Origin: an uncultured Flavobacteriia bacterium | GTDB lineage: Bacteria > Bacteroidota > Bacteroidia > Flavobacteriales_D > Crocinitomicaceae | Direction: 5' to 3' | NCBI GenBank assembly: GCA_903873915.1 | Contig: CAIQQH010000006.1 | Coordinates: 1 to 48,541 of the forward strand | Length of the DNA: 48,541 nt | In this document: positions 8,291-16,691 of the stretch, in pieces | How positions within the stretch are numbered: the first letter of the stretch is position 1 | How the letters are laid out: each line of letters starts with the position of its first letter | Notes under the pieces: generated by a model | The model's input: the letters and a program-made list of their open reading frames with translations, nothing else | Told to the model about the DNA's origin: nothing | Databases searched by the model: none | Program-made: the position numbers and the translations under genes

Positions 8291-9583
8291 TCACTCTAAA
8301 CCCTCAGGTTCATGGTGGGTCATCAACACTTTGTCGATCCGAAGTCCATCAATGTCCATGACTTCAAAAGAATAATGGCCGTAAGGGACACGATCTCCAG
8401 ATTTAGGTACAGCTTTTAAATGTTCAAGGATAAAACCTGCAACAGTGGTGTATTGCGAAATATTGTCTTCTATAATTTCTTTTTGAAAGTATTGATTTAG
8501 CTCATACACCAAGGTTTTACCGTTAATCAACCAGGAGCCATCTTCACGGACGATGATGTCTTTCTCATCCGACTCATCCTCATCGGGCAGATCGCCCACA
8601 ATGGCTTCAATAAGGTCGTGTAATGTAATGATTCCTGCTACACCGCCATATTCGTCAATCACAACACCGATGTATTGTTTTTTTGCTTTGAATTGATTGA
8701 GTATTCGAAATGCGGGGGTGTTTTGCACTACAAAAATCGGTTGCTGAATGATGTTTGCTAATTTGAACTCCGGGTGCTTGTAGTTTTCTAAGAAATCCTT
8801 AACGCTCAGTACACCTTTCACCGTATTGATGTCCTCATCGCAAACAATGAATTTTGAATGCGCACTCTTGAGCAACTGGTTTAATATTTCTTCCGTTGAC
8901 TCATCTATTTTCACCCATTCCACTTCTGAACTATGGGTCATTAATGACTTGGCTGTTTGGTCGTTGAAGGAAAATAAATTTTGATGTACCTGGCTTTCAT
9001 CGCTTTCTAACACTCCTTGTTTTCCTGCATTGAACAGCATAAACTTTAGTTCCTCTTCACTCATGTGATCAGCATCATTTTCTTTGATGCCAAAAATTTT
9101 TAAAATGAGTTTTGTCGAAAGTGAAAGTAGTTTCACAAAGGGAAATGTCGCCAGTGTAAAGTAGCGGATAATGGGTGCTGTAACGAGTGCTATTGGTTCA
9201 GCATTGTTCATGGCAATACTCTTGGGTACCAATTCACCCACAACGATTGTGAAATACGTAATGCTACCAATCACAATGACAAGAGATACTTCTTCAACAT
9301 ATCCCTGCAAAAAGTGCACATCCGAAAGGAGTTGTGCCATATCGTCTGAAAGAGCTGCCCCTCCGTAAGCACCAGCGATAATGCCGATTAGCGTGATTCC
9401 CACTTGAACACTTGAAAGGAAATTTTCAGGATTTTCAAGAAGTTTCAAGATGGTTTTAGCGCGTTTGTCCCCTTGATCAGCCAAGTGTTCGATGCGGTTC
9501 TTTTTTACTGAAACCAAAGAAATCTCAGATAGCGCGAAAAATCCATTGAGCAGTGTTAAAACGAAAATAATAAGAATGTCCAT
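8291..9583 (-). CDS. CNNM/CorC-HlyC family membrane protein with CBS pair
   Basis: 430 residues from the ATG at 9583. An upstream in-frame extension of 23 residues is non-hydrophobic and would overlie the terminator region, so the start MDILIIFVLTLLNGFFALSE is preferred because it begins the first membrane helix. Order: DUF21/CNNM transmembrane domain (~1-190), two CBS motifs (~205-330, including SVKDFLENY and VVIDEYGGVAGIITLHDLIEAIVG), and a C-terminal CorC_HlyC FAD-like domain (~345-425). Members are inner-membrane proteins linked to magnesium or cobalt efflux; Flavobacteriia also have the gliding protein GldE in this family. Sequence alone does not tell which subgroup this is. Confidence 0.88.
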   Translation of the reverse strand: MDILIIFVLTLLNGFFALSEISLVSVKKNRIEHLADQGDKRAKTILKLLENPENFLSSVQVGITLIGIIAGAYGGAALSDDMAQLLSDVHFLQGYVEEVSLVIVIGSITYFTIVVGELVPKSIAMNNAEPIALVTAPIIRYFTLATFPFVKLLSLSTKLILKIFGIKENDADHMSEEELKFMLFNAGKQGVLESDESQVHQNLFSFNDQTAKSLMTHSSEVEWVKIDESTEEILNQLLKSAHSKFIVCDEDINTVKGVLSVKDFLENYKHPEFKLANIIQQPIFVVQNTPAFRILNQFKAKKQYIGVVIDEYGGVAGIITLHDLIEAIVGDLPDEDESDEKDIIVREDGSWLINGKTLVYELNQYFQKEIIEDNISQYTTVAGFILEHLKAVPKSGDRVPYGHYSFEVMDIDGLRIDKVLMTHHEPEGLE

Positions 9584-9623
9584 TGTCGTGTGCGAATTGA
9601 TTTTTCCGCAAGTATATTTCCTG

Positions 9624-9649
9624 TAAAAATAAATGCCCCGAAGGGCATT
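9624..9649 (-). terminator. Intrinsic terminator of the RRM gene
   Basis: On the minus strand: AATGCCC, loop TTCG, GGGCATT (9649-9632), followed by TATTTTT. A 7-bp stem closed by a UUCG tetraloop, 25 bp after the RRM stop and just ahead of the next leftward gene. Confidence 0.75.
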
Positions 9650-9673
9650 CAAAACTAGTATAATGTAAAGGTA

Positions 9674-10300
9674 TTAGTCTTCTTGATCGTCTTCAAGATC
9701 AGTTTCTTCTTCTATGTCATCATCAGTATCAAAGAGTGAGGCGCTATTTGGATCCCAATCGTCGTCGTCGTCATCATCGCCAAAGAAACGATTGTTCTTG
9801 CCACTTTTTTTGTAGGCATTCATCTTTGGTTTTTTAGAACGTCCTTCTGAATCATGATCCGCGGGCTTTCGTTCTTTTTCTTTTTTTCTTGCTTCAATTT
9901 TCGAAGGTTCGGCAGCCGGTGGTGGTGCAAATGGACGGCCATCATCGGGTCTTCGCGAATCAGTTGGCCTATCGCTGGTGCGATTGGGTCCGTCATTTGA
10001 ACGAAATTGATCACGTGGTCTTGAATCATTCGATTCTCGGGGCGGTCGGCTATCACCGCGTTGTTCAGCTTCTTTAACTGCAATGGGTCTGCCACTTACG
10101 TGAAAGCCGTCCAACTGTTTAATTGCTGTCATGGCTTCCTCACGGTCAGCCATTTCTACGAAACCAAAACCTCTCGATTTACCTGTTTCTCGATCTGTGG
10201 CAACGGTCGCTTTTAGCACTGTTCCATAATCTTGGAACATTTGCCGCAATTGATCACTGGAAATACCAAAGTCCAGTTTGGCAACAAAAATACTCGTCAT
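9674..10300 (-). CDS. RRM-type RNA-binding protein with charged low-complexity tail
   Basis: 208 residues. Residues 2-76 form one RNA-recognition motif: RNP2 is IFVAKL (4-9) and RNP1 is KSRGFGFVEM (~42-51). The remainder is low complexity. Residues ~80-120 are rich in Arg, Asp, Ser and Pro (many RP, RD and DSR pairs), ~125-160 are Lys-rich, and the tail from ~170 is strongly acidic with seven consecutive Asp before WDPNSASLF. The Asp run is encoded by a short trinucleotide repeat. It should bind single-stranded RNA in the cytoplasm, perhaps as an RNA chaperone; the flexible charged tail may drive multivalent contacts. Stand-alone gene with its own terminator. Confidence 0.88.
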   Translation of the reverse strand: MTSIFVAKLDFGISSDQLRQMFQDYGTVLKATVATDRETGKSRGFGFVEMADREEAMTAIKQLDGFHVSGRPIAVKEAEQRGDSRPPRESNDSRPRDQFRSNDGPNRTSDRPTDSRRPDDGRPFAPPPAAEPSKIEARKKEKERKPADHDSEGRSKKPKMNAYKKSGKNNRFFGDDDDDDDWDPNSASLFDTDDDIEEETDLEDDQED

Positions 10301-10395
10301 AAAAAGAATTCGCTATAAATTTAGTTTTAACATTTTTTATTAGTTCCGAAAATAGTTTTTTTTTCCTTAATTTCTAACAACCAAAGTGTAAATTT

Positions 10396-11109
10396 ATGAA
10401 AAAACATTCCATGAACGCATTAATCCTTGGCGCATCCGGTCTCGTTGGTCATGAGTTACTTGAATTGTTAATCTTGGATCCCCGCTTTTATAAAATTGAT
10501 TTGCTGAGTAGAAGAGAACTTGATCTACGCGAAATAACGGTAACCAATCATGTCGTTGATTTGGATAATTTGTCAGATTTACCCCTACACCATGCCATCG
10601 ATGTGGTATTTATAGCTTTCGGAACGACCATTAAAAAAGCGTGTACAAAAACAAAGCAATGGGAAGTTGATGTAGATATTCCAACGAATGTCATGCGGCT
10701 ATGTCATGCGAAAGGAATTAAAAAATGTGTCTTGATTTCATCGCTTGGTGTGAGTAAAAATTCCCCATTTTTTTATTCAAGGATGAAAGCGCAATTGGAT
10801 GAAAATGCACGAGCGATGGGATTTGAGACTTTGGTCATCGTGAAACCATCTGTTTTGGATGGTCCGCGCTTGGAGCGAAGACCAGGCGAACGAATGGCTG
10901 TAGCAGTTGGACATGTCTTTGGAAAAACTGGACTATTTAATACGTACAGACCAATCGATGCCATTGATGTCGCAAAAACAATGATTCAAGGATTGATTGA
11001 GCTACCATCAGGCACTACAGAAATACGATCAGGTGAAATAAGGGCCTTTGCGAAAAGATATACTGAATCTGAGCCGACATCAATCATGGATGTGACAAGG
11101 CGCAATTAA
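10396..11109 (+). CDS. NAD(P)-binding Rossmann-fold protein, atypical SDR / HTATIP2-like
   Basis: 237 residues. The N-terminal nucleotide-binding motif is LILGASGLVGHELLELLI (residues 8-25). VVFIAFGTTIKKA (~70) and KKCVLISSLGVSKNSPFFYSRMKAQLD (~113) follow; the latter supplies the Ser and Tyr-x-x-x-Lys-like stretch of atypical short-chain reductases. This resembles the HTATIP2/Fmp52 subgroup (SDR family a). Substrate unknown; probably a soluble oxidoreductase or NAD(P)H sensor. Its last 4 bp overlap the end of recR on the opposite strand. Confidence 0.78.
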   Translation: MKKHSMNALILGASGLVGHELLELLILDPRFYKIDLLSRRELDLREITVTNHVVDLDNLSDLPLHHAIDVVFIAFGTTIKKACTKTKQWEVDVDIPTNVMRLCHAKGIKKCVLISSLGVSKNSPFFYSRMKAQLDENARAMGFETLVIVKPSVLDGPRLERRPGERMAVAVGHVFGKTGLFNTYRPIDAIDVAKTMIQGLIELPSGTTEIRSGEIRAFAKRYTESEPTSIMDVTRRN

Positions 11110-11711
11110 CCTTTAAACTCTTGACGTTGTGTGAGTGAACGTCCAAGCGTAAGCTCATCGGCATACTGCAATTCTGTTCCAACAGCTACACCACGTGATA
11201 AAGCGCTTATGAATATTCCGGTGTTCCCTAGTTTTTTGTACAAATAAAAATTGGTTGTGTCTCCCTCCATCGTTGGGCTTAAAGCGAAAATGATTTCACT
11301 TATTACCTCAGACGTTGCACGGTTAACCAAGGATTGTATGTTTAAGTCCGCTGGACCAATGCCGTCCATTGGCGAAATGATTCCGCCTAAAACATGATAA
11401 ACACCTTTGAACGTACCCGTGGATTCAATAGCCATGACGTCGCGAATGTCTTCAACTACACAAATTTGGGCATGGTTTCGGCGCTCATCAGCGCAGATTT
11501 CGCACATGGGCTGATCCGAAATATTTCCGCATACCTTGCATTCTTGAACATGTTTCTTCATGTCGGTAAAGGCAGTTGAAAACAATTCGACAGAATCACT
11601 ATCGCGACGTAAAATGTTCAAGACAAGTCGCAATGCCGTTTTTTTACCGATCCCAGGAAGAGATGATAATTGTTCGACGGCCTCTTCTATGTACTTTGAA
11701 TAAATTTTCAC
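11106..11711 (-). CDS. recR: Recombination mediator RecR
   Basis: 201 residues, the usual length. Helix-hairpin-helix SSLPGIGKKTALRLV (~16-30), four-cysteine zinc motif CKVCGNISDQPMCEIC (~57-72), and a Toprim domain from ICVVEDIRDVMAIE (~83) through GVYHVLGGIISPMDGIGP. RecR works with RecF and RecO to load RecA on gapped DNA. The start is GTG at 11711: GTGA overlaps the TGA stop of the upstream proline dehydrogenase gene, a translational-coupling arrangement that supports this start. Confidence 0.95.
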   Translation of the reverse strand: MKIYSKYIEEAVEQLSSLPGIGKKTALRLVLNILRRDSDSVELFSTAFTDMKKHVQECKVCGNISDQPMCEICADERRNHAQICVVEDIRDVMAIESTGTFKGVYHVLGGIISPMDGIGPADLNIQSLVNRATSEVISEIIFALSPTMEGDTTNFYLYKKLGNTGIFISALSRGVAVGTELQYADELTLGRSLTQRQEFKG

Positions 11712-12880
11712 TTGGCGAGCTTTCGTCGATTGCGCTCTCTGATGAGCAAAGACAATTCACGACTTGTTTGACCAGCCACTGACGTGTTTTCATTGGCGCG
11801 GCGAATGAGATAGGGCATCACCTCTTTAACAGGTCCATAAGGAACATATTTGGCTATATTGTACCCAGCATGCGCCATGTTGTAGGAAATATGATCACTC
11901 ATCCCCAATAACTGAGCACACCAAACACGTTTATCTGTTTTATCTATCGCTAATTTTTGCATCGTATCGACAAGGACATGAGCACTGTCTTCGTTGTGTG
12001 AGCCTGAACACAATGCTGCATGTGAAATGTTCTCCAAGATCAATTCAACAGCCGCATTAAAATCAGAATCACACGTTGTTTTATTGGGTTGAATGGGGGA
12101 GTTATACCCTTTTTCTTGTGCTCGTTCGCGCTCTTTCTCCATATAAGCACCGCGAACCAATTTAATCCCGTAGTGGAAATTTTCATTCTTGGCCATGGCT
12201 AAATGGGTGCGCACGAATTCCAAGCGGTCATGTCGATACATTTGTACTGTATTGAAAACGATCGCCTTTTCTTTGTTGTAGAGACGCATCATAGTGTGAA
12301 CAATTGTATCTATGGTATTTTGAATCCAAGTTTCTTCGGCATCAATAAAAAGCGGGACTTGAGCATCATACGCCGCTTGACAAATACGTTGTATCCGGTC
12401 GCTTACGATTTTTAAATCCCTTCGCTGCTGTTCGGTCAATGATGAATCGCCATTGTTCGCAGTTTCAAGAACACCAAAGCGTCCAATTCCTGTCACTTTA
12501 AACACGGCAAAAGGAACATGTGAGTCATTTGCAGCGCGATGAATGGTGTCAATGATTTCATTCACCGTAGCATCAAAATCTGCCTCACTGGTTTTGCCCT
12601 CAACGGAATAGTCGAGAATTGTCCCAATACCAAATTCACCAAGCTGTGCAATCGTACGATCACACTCTTTTATGGTTTCTCCTCCACAAAATTGTTTGAA
12701 TATGGTTTTCTTCACCATTCCACGAATGGGAATTCTATAGCGAAAGCAAAAGTCAGTAAACCATTTACCGAAGCGCACAAGACGCCGATTACCAACCAAT
12801 CTAAAGAGTATGTAAGCGCGGCGCAGGTCTCCATTTGTTTTGCTGCCAAAGGCGATTTCAGTGTTCTCGAATGTCAACAT
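11708..12880 (-). CDS. Proline dehydrogenase (stand-alone PRODH)
   Basis: 390 residues with the TIM-barrel proline dehydrogenase pattern: FAVFKVTGIGRFGVLE (~123), PLFIDAEETWIQNTID (~175), IKLVRGAYMEKERERAQEKG (~238) and the C-terminal PYLIRRANENTS (~363), which carries the substrate-contacting arginines. It oxidises proline to pyrroline-5-carboxylate with FAD and passes electrons to the respiratory chain. No P5C dehydrogenase domain is fused and none is adjacent. It is first in a two-gene unit with recR and divergent from aroB. Confidence 0.92.
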   Translation of the reverse strand: MLTFENTEIAFGSKTNGDLRRAYILFRLVGNRRLVRFGKWFTDFCFRYRIPIRGMVKKTIFKQFCGGETIKECDRTIAQLGEFGIGTILDYSVEGKTSEADFDATVNEIIDTIHRAANDSHVPFAVFKVTGIGRFGVLETANNGDSSLTEQQRRDLKIVSDRIQRICQAAYDAQVPLFIDAEETWIQNTIDTIVHTMMRLYNKEKAIVFNTVQMYRHDRLEFVRTHLAMAKNENFHYGIKLVRGAYMEKERERAQEKGYNSPIQPNKTTCDSDFNAAVELILENISHAALCSGSHNEDSAHVLVDTMQKLAIDKTDKRVWCAQLLGMSDHISYNMAHAGYNIAKYVPYGPVKEVMPYLIRRANENTSVAGQTSRELSLLIRERNRRKLAK

Positions 12881-12961
12881 GCAACAAATTTAATGCTTTG
12901 CCGAAACAAATCTCCTTCCTTGAGACTCTTTCCTTATTTTTGTCAAATTATCGCTTGAAAA

Positions 12962-14032
12962 ATGAATTCAGAAGAACTTTTAAAGGCTTGCCACATTGAG
13001 AATGGATCATTGGTAGATTCTAGTTTTCAAGCAGTGCTCAATGAGCAGTATGCCAGTTCACGCATTGTGATCATGGTGGACGAAAACACTCACGATTGTT
13101 GCTTGGAATATCTCATCACTTCATTTGATCAACTCGCTGAAGCGGAAGTGATGCTTTTACCTGTAGGTGAGGAGAATAAGGTGATGGAAGTTTGCTTTCA
13201 AGTGTGGGAAGCCTTGACCGAATATGGCATTGGTCGGGATGATTTAATCATCAATCTTGGTGGTGGAGTTGTTACGGACATGGGTGGATTTATTGCAGCA
13301 GTGTACAAAAGAGGCATAGATTTTATTCATATTCCTACAACCTTACTTGGAATGGTTGATGCCTCCATTGGTGGTAAAACAGGAATTGATTTAGGAAATT
13401 ATAAAAATCAACTTGGGGTATTCAAGGAGCCAGTTAAAATTTATACGGATGCTGGATTCTTAAATTCTTTGCCTGATCAAGAGGTGCTGAATGGATTTGC
13501 TGAAATGTTGAAACATGCCTTGATCACCTCAGCTGACTTGTGGTTGGATCTTAAAACTATTTCGAGCATTGATGAAATGAAGGACTTGTCTCGCATCAAA
13601 ACATCACAAGCCATTAAATGCAACGCTGTTTTACTTGATCCTTTAGATAAAGGCCAGCGAAAGAATTTAAATTTTGGACATACAGTTGGTCATGCCATTG
13701 AAGGTTTTTACCTCGATTCATTGGGACTTTCTCATGGACATTGTGTGGCACTGGGGATCTATGTGGAATCATATATTTCCTTTGCCAAAGGTTTTTTAAG
13801 CGAAGAGGAACTAAAGGAAATTTCCGAGACGATTCGGTTTTGGTTTGAAGTTCCAGAATTTGATTCTTCAGCTTTTGATTCCATTGTTCAATTGATGAAA
13901 AATGACAAGAAAAATTTGGCGAACAAAATCCTTGGCTGTGCGTTAAAAGGCGTCGGGAATTGCATGTGGGATGTAGAATACACGCACAGTGAAATCAAAG
14001 ATGGACTTAAATATTTACTTAAACTAAAATAA
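12962..14032 (+). CDS. aroB: 3-dehydroquinate synthase
   Basis: 356 residues. NLGGGVVTDMGGFIAAVYKRG (~97) is the NAD-binding glycine-rich segment, IPTTLLGMVDASIGGKTGID (~125) the characteristic signature, and GFAEMLKHALI (~178) and LNFGHTVGHAIEG (~234) carry the metal-binding Glu and His; a further His lies in LSHGHC (~256). It makes 3-dehydroquinate from DAHP, step two of the shikimate pathway, in the cytoplasm. A TATTTTTG box at 12935-12942 fits a -7 element, though no good -33 box is present. The DUF1295 gene follows after 6 bp. Confidence 0.95.
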   Translation: MNSEELLKACHIENGSLVDSSFQAVLNEQYASSRIVIMVDENTHDCCLEYLITSFDQLAEAEVMLLPVGEENKVMEVCFQVWEALTEYGIGRDDLIINLGGGVVTDMGGFIAAVYKRGIDFIHIPTTLLGMVDASIGGKTGIDLGNYKNQLGVFKEPVKIYTDAGFLNSLPDQEVLNGFAEMLKHALITSADLWLDLKTISSIDEMKDLSRIKTSQAIKCNAVLLDPLDKGQRKNLNFGHTVGHAIEGFYLDSLGLSHGHCVALGIYVESYISFAKGFLSEEELKEISETIRFWFEVPEFDSSAFDSIVQLMKNDKKNLANKILGCALKGVGNCMWDVEYTHSEIKDGLKYLLKLK

Positions 14033-14038
14033 ATTAAA

Positions 14039-14962
14039 ATGTTAATTACTATTATCTTACTCATTTTTACTGTTATTGTTGTTCCTTTTGTTTCCTTCTA
14101 TTTTGGGACACCTCTCAATGAACTTCAGCAACATGTTTTGTGCGGTGTGTCTATGATTGTTGCAGGTGTGATTGCATATTGTTTTGTGATTGGAGAGCTC
14201 TCTAAGAACAATTCGCAAGTAGATAAGCTATGGAGTGTTGTGCCCATTGGATATGTCTGGTACATGACCATAGAAGGAGGATTGAATGAGCGCATGGTGC
14301 TGATGGCAATTCTTGTGACCATTTGGGGGTCGAGATTGACGTTCAACTTTGCACGTAGAGGAGCATATACATGGCGTTTCTGGGCAGGTGAAGAAGATTA
14401 CCGCTGGGAAATATTGAGAAAGCGTCCCGGGTTTAATAACCGATTTGTGTGGATGATTTTTAATCTGCTTTTCATTTCAGCGTACCAAAACGTGCTGATC
14501 TTCCTATTCACCTTGCCTATATTGTCAAGTTTAGCGAACGATACCTCTGCACTTGGATTGGCCGATTATGCCTTAGCAGCCGTGTTTGTAGCATTCGTTG
14601 TGATTGAATTCATTGCAGATCAGCAACAGTTTGATTTTCAAACCGAAAAGCATCGTCGTTTAAAGGCAGGATTGCCATTGGAGCACTATGAAAAAGGATT
14701 TGTTTCAACAGGATTGTGGTCGATTGTTCGTCACCCAAACTATGCTTGTGAGCAAGCCATTTGGGTGGTTTTCTATTTCTTCAGTGTAGTGGCAACAGGG
14801 GAGTGGTTGAATTGGTCTGTGGCGGGATGCGTGTTGTTGATCATTCTATTTAAAGGAAGTTCAGATTTCTCGGAGGACATTTCCGCAGGGAAATATCCAG
14901 AATATCCAGAATACCAGCGCAGAGTGCCGCGCTTTATTCCTTTTCTGAAAGGAAATAAGTAA
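14039..14962 (+). CDS. DUF1295 integral membrane protein, steroid 5-alpha-reductase-like fold
   Basis: 307 residues with about seven to eight membrane helices. The family motif appears as GLWSIVRHPNYACEQAIW (~226), equivalent to the RHPNYxxE motif that binds NADPH in the isoprenylcysteine methyltransferase/5-alpha-reductase superfamily. The preceding AEEDYRWEILRKRPG also matches DUF1295 proteins. Reaction and substrate are unknown; a membrane NAD(P)H-dependent reductase acting on a lipid is plausible. It lies 6 bp after aroB and is probably co-transcribed, with no obvious metabolic link. Confidence 0.85.
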   Translation: MLITIILLIFTVIVVPFVSFYFGTPLNELQQHVLCGVSMIVAGVIAYCFVIGELSKNNSQVDKLWSVVPIGYVWYMTIEGGLNERMVLMAILVTIWGSRLTFNFARRGAYTWRFWAGEEDYRWEILRKRPGFNNRFVWMIFNLLFISAYQNVLIFLFTLPILSSLANDTSALGLADYALAAVFVAFVVIEFIADQQQFDFQTEKHRRLKAGLPLEHYEKGFVSTGLWSIVRHPNYACEQAIWVVFYFFSVVATGEWLNWSVAGCVLLIILFKGSSDFSEDISAGKYPEYPEYQRRVPRFIPFLKGNK

Positions 14963-15319
14963 TTAGTTTTTCAGTGAAAGAAGGCCTTGCTTGATGGATT
15001 CCAACCGAGCAACGAGCTCTTCGTTTTGCGTAGCAGAAGTTGATGATTCTGCATTTTTTTCTGTAGAAAACTTACTAGTTTTTAATGCGCGTTTCGCCCC
15101 TTCTAGTGTATACCCATTGGTTTTAACGAGTTGATAAATCTTGTTAAAATTGACAATGTCCTTAGGGGTGAAAATACGATTTCCTTTTGAGTTTTTCTTT
15201 GGCTGTATGAATCCAAATTCTTTTTCCCAAAATCTTATTAATGAAGCGTTTACTTCAAACATATCGGATACTTCACCAATGGTGTAGTATAGTTTTGTTA
15301 GCGTTTTAGGATCAATCAT
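14963..15319 (-). CDS. MerR-family transcriptional regulator
   Basis: 118 residues from the ATG at 15319. A longer frame reaching 15367 is rejected because it would start 5 bp from the divergent NlpC/P60 start. The N-terminal winged helix reads YYTIGEVSDMFEVNASLIRFWEKEFGF, then KKNSKGNRIFTPKDI and YTLEGAKRAL: a MerR-type DNA-binding domain at ~8-80. The C-terminal ~40 residues are polar with no cysteine or ligand motif, so the effector is unknown. Such short MerR proteins are common in Bacteroidota. It is convergent with DUF1295, with stop codons back to back. Confidence 0.88.
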   Translation of the reverse strand: MIDPKTLTKLYYTIGEVSDMFEVNASLIRFWEKEFGFIQPKKNSKGNRIFTPKDIVNFNKIYQLVKTNGYTLEGAKRALKTSKFSTEKNAESSTSATQNEELVARLESIKQGLLSLKN

Positions 15320-15372
15320 CTTTACTTCCTTGATTTTGAGGTAACGAAAATAATTATAATTTTGCATCCATT

Positions 15373-15918
15373 ATGCAGTGCAGAACGCTCACAGTAAAAT
15401 ATTTATTGGTGCTCGTTTGTTCTTTGAGTTTAAATTCATTTGCTCAATCCGTTGAAAATGAAGTAGATTTAAGCCAAAGTACGGGTCCAACTGCCGACAC
15501 CCTAAAGAAAAATAGTGAGCAGGTTGATCAAATCATCTCTTTTGCAAAAACTTTTTTGGGAACACCTTACCGTTACGCGGGGACCACACCCTCTGGATTT
15601 GATTGTTCGGGTTTCATCTCCTACGTATTTGGAAATTTTGGATTCAGTTTAATTCATTCAAGTTATGGAATGGCTGAATTGGGAGCAACAGTTAAACTTG
15701 CAGAAGTTCAACCAGGTGATTTACTTTTCTTTAAAGGAAGTAATATAAACTCGACACAAGTTGGTCATGTAGCTATGGTTACGGAGGTTCGGCCTGATGC
15801 CATCTTGTTCATTCATTCAGCGAATGGTGGTGTCATGATCAACAACTTTAAAACAAGCAAATACTACATTTCTCGGTTTATCAAAGCCAAACGCTTGGAC
15901 TACGGTCAAGGGCGTTAA
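15373..15918 (+). CDS. NlpC/P60 (C40) cell-wall hydrolase
   Basis: 181 residues. A signal peptide covers ~1-25 (LLVLVCSLSLNSFAQ). The C40 peptidase domain occupies ~50-170: catalytic Cys78 in SGFDCSGFISYVFG, catalytic His132 in VGHVAMVTE, and His148 in FIHSANGGV as the third polar residue. These enzymes cut gamma-D-Glu-diaminopimelate bonds in peptidoglycan stem peptides and act in the periplasm. Single domain with no SH3 or LysM targeting module. Divergent from the MerR regulator, which could control it. Confidence 0.92.
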   Translation: MQCRTLTVKYLLVLVCSLSLNSFAQSVENEVDLSQSTGPTADTLKKNSEQVDQIISFAKTFLGTPYRYAGTTPSGFDCSGFISYVFGNFGFSLIHSSYGMAELGATVKLAEVQPGDLLFFKGSNINSTQVGHVAMVTEVRPDAILFIHSANGGVMINNFKTSKYYISRFIKAKRLDYGQGR

Positions 15919-15968
15919 CGAACTTCTTTTTGGCTTATTTGTTCTATCTTCATCCAAAGTTTTGAAGC

Positions 15969-16691
15969 ATGGAAATTACCCAGAAAAGCGGAATCTACAA
16001 TCAAAGACGCCAATGGCTCTTTGTGTTTTTAGCTGGTTTGTTCATTACCAATGCTGTAACGGCAGAATTGATTAGCAATAAACTTATCGAAATACCTGTT
16101 TCCTTTTCCATTGGTTCGATGAGTTTTGGTCCGTTCACAACGATTGTAGGCGTTTTGCCATGGCCTATTGTGTTTATTTTGACCGATATTTTAAACGAGT
16201 TTTATGGTCAAAAGGCGGTGCGTCGTTTGTCTTGGATTACGGCAATTTTGATCGCATATTGTTTTATTGTTGTAGGATTGGCATTGAAAATTCCAGCCAA
16301 AGAAATTCCTGGATCAAATCTAGCCGGCGATGCTGAATTCACAAAAGTTTTTGGTCAAGCTCAACTTGTTATTGTTGGAAGTATAGCAGCCTTTTTACTC
16401 TCGCAATTACTGGATGCGGTGCTTTTTGAACGCATTAAAAGACGAACAGGAAATAAATACATTTGGCTGCGAAGTACAGGAAGTACTGTTGTTTCTCAGC
16501 TCATAGATTCGATTGTTGTCTTGTATGTTGGATTTGTGCTACCCGGCTCAATAAGTTTTAATGATTTTATGTCGATTGCTCCAACGAATTACTTTTTGAA
16601 GTTGCTTATTGCATTATCCTTGACACCGCTTATTTATGCAGGACATTTTGCCGTCCGTAAGTATTTGGGAACGCATCACGAAACAGATTGA
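15969..16691 (+). CDS. Queuosine-precursor transporter (YhhQ/VUT family)
   Basis: 240 residues with about six membrane helices. Family features include FITNAVTAELISNKLIEI near residue 26, VLPWPIVFILTDILNEFYGQ near 61, and a C-terminal region with RSTGSTVVSQLIDSIVV. The VUT/ECF-related YhhQ family imports the queuosine precursors preQ0 or preQ1 for tRNA modification. Its last 16 bp overlap the end of the convergent MFS gene. Confidence 0.88.
   Translation: MEITQKSGIYNQRRQWLFVFLAGLFITNAVTAELISNKLIEIPVSFSIGSMSFGPFTTIVGVLPWPIVFILTDILNEFYGQKAVRRLSWITAILIAYCFIVVGLALKIPAKEIPGSNLAGDAEFTKVFGQAQLVIVGSIAAFLLSQLLDAVLFERIKRRTGNKYIWLRSTGSTVVSQLIDSIVVLYVGFVLPGSISFNDFMSIAPTNYFLKLLIALSLTPLIYAGHFAVRKYLGTHHETD

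Noticed and set aside
12885-12892. TAAATTTG as promoter of proline dehydrogenase
   Set aside because: A perfect -7 word, but it ends 5 bp before the start codon and has no -33 box at proper distance; it would need a leaderless transcript.
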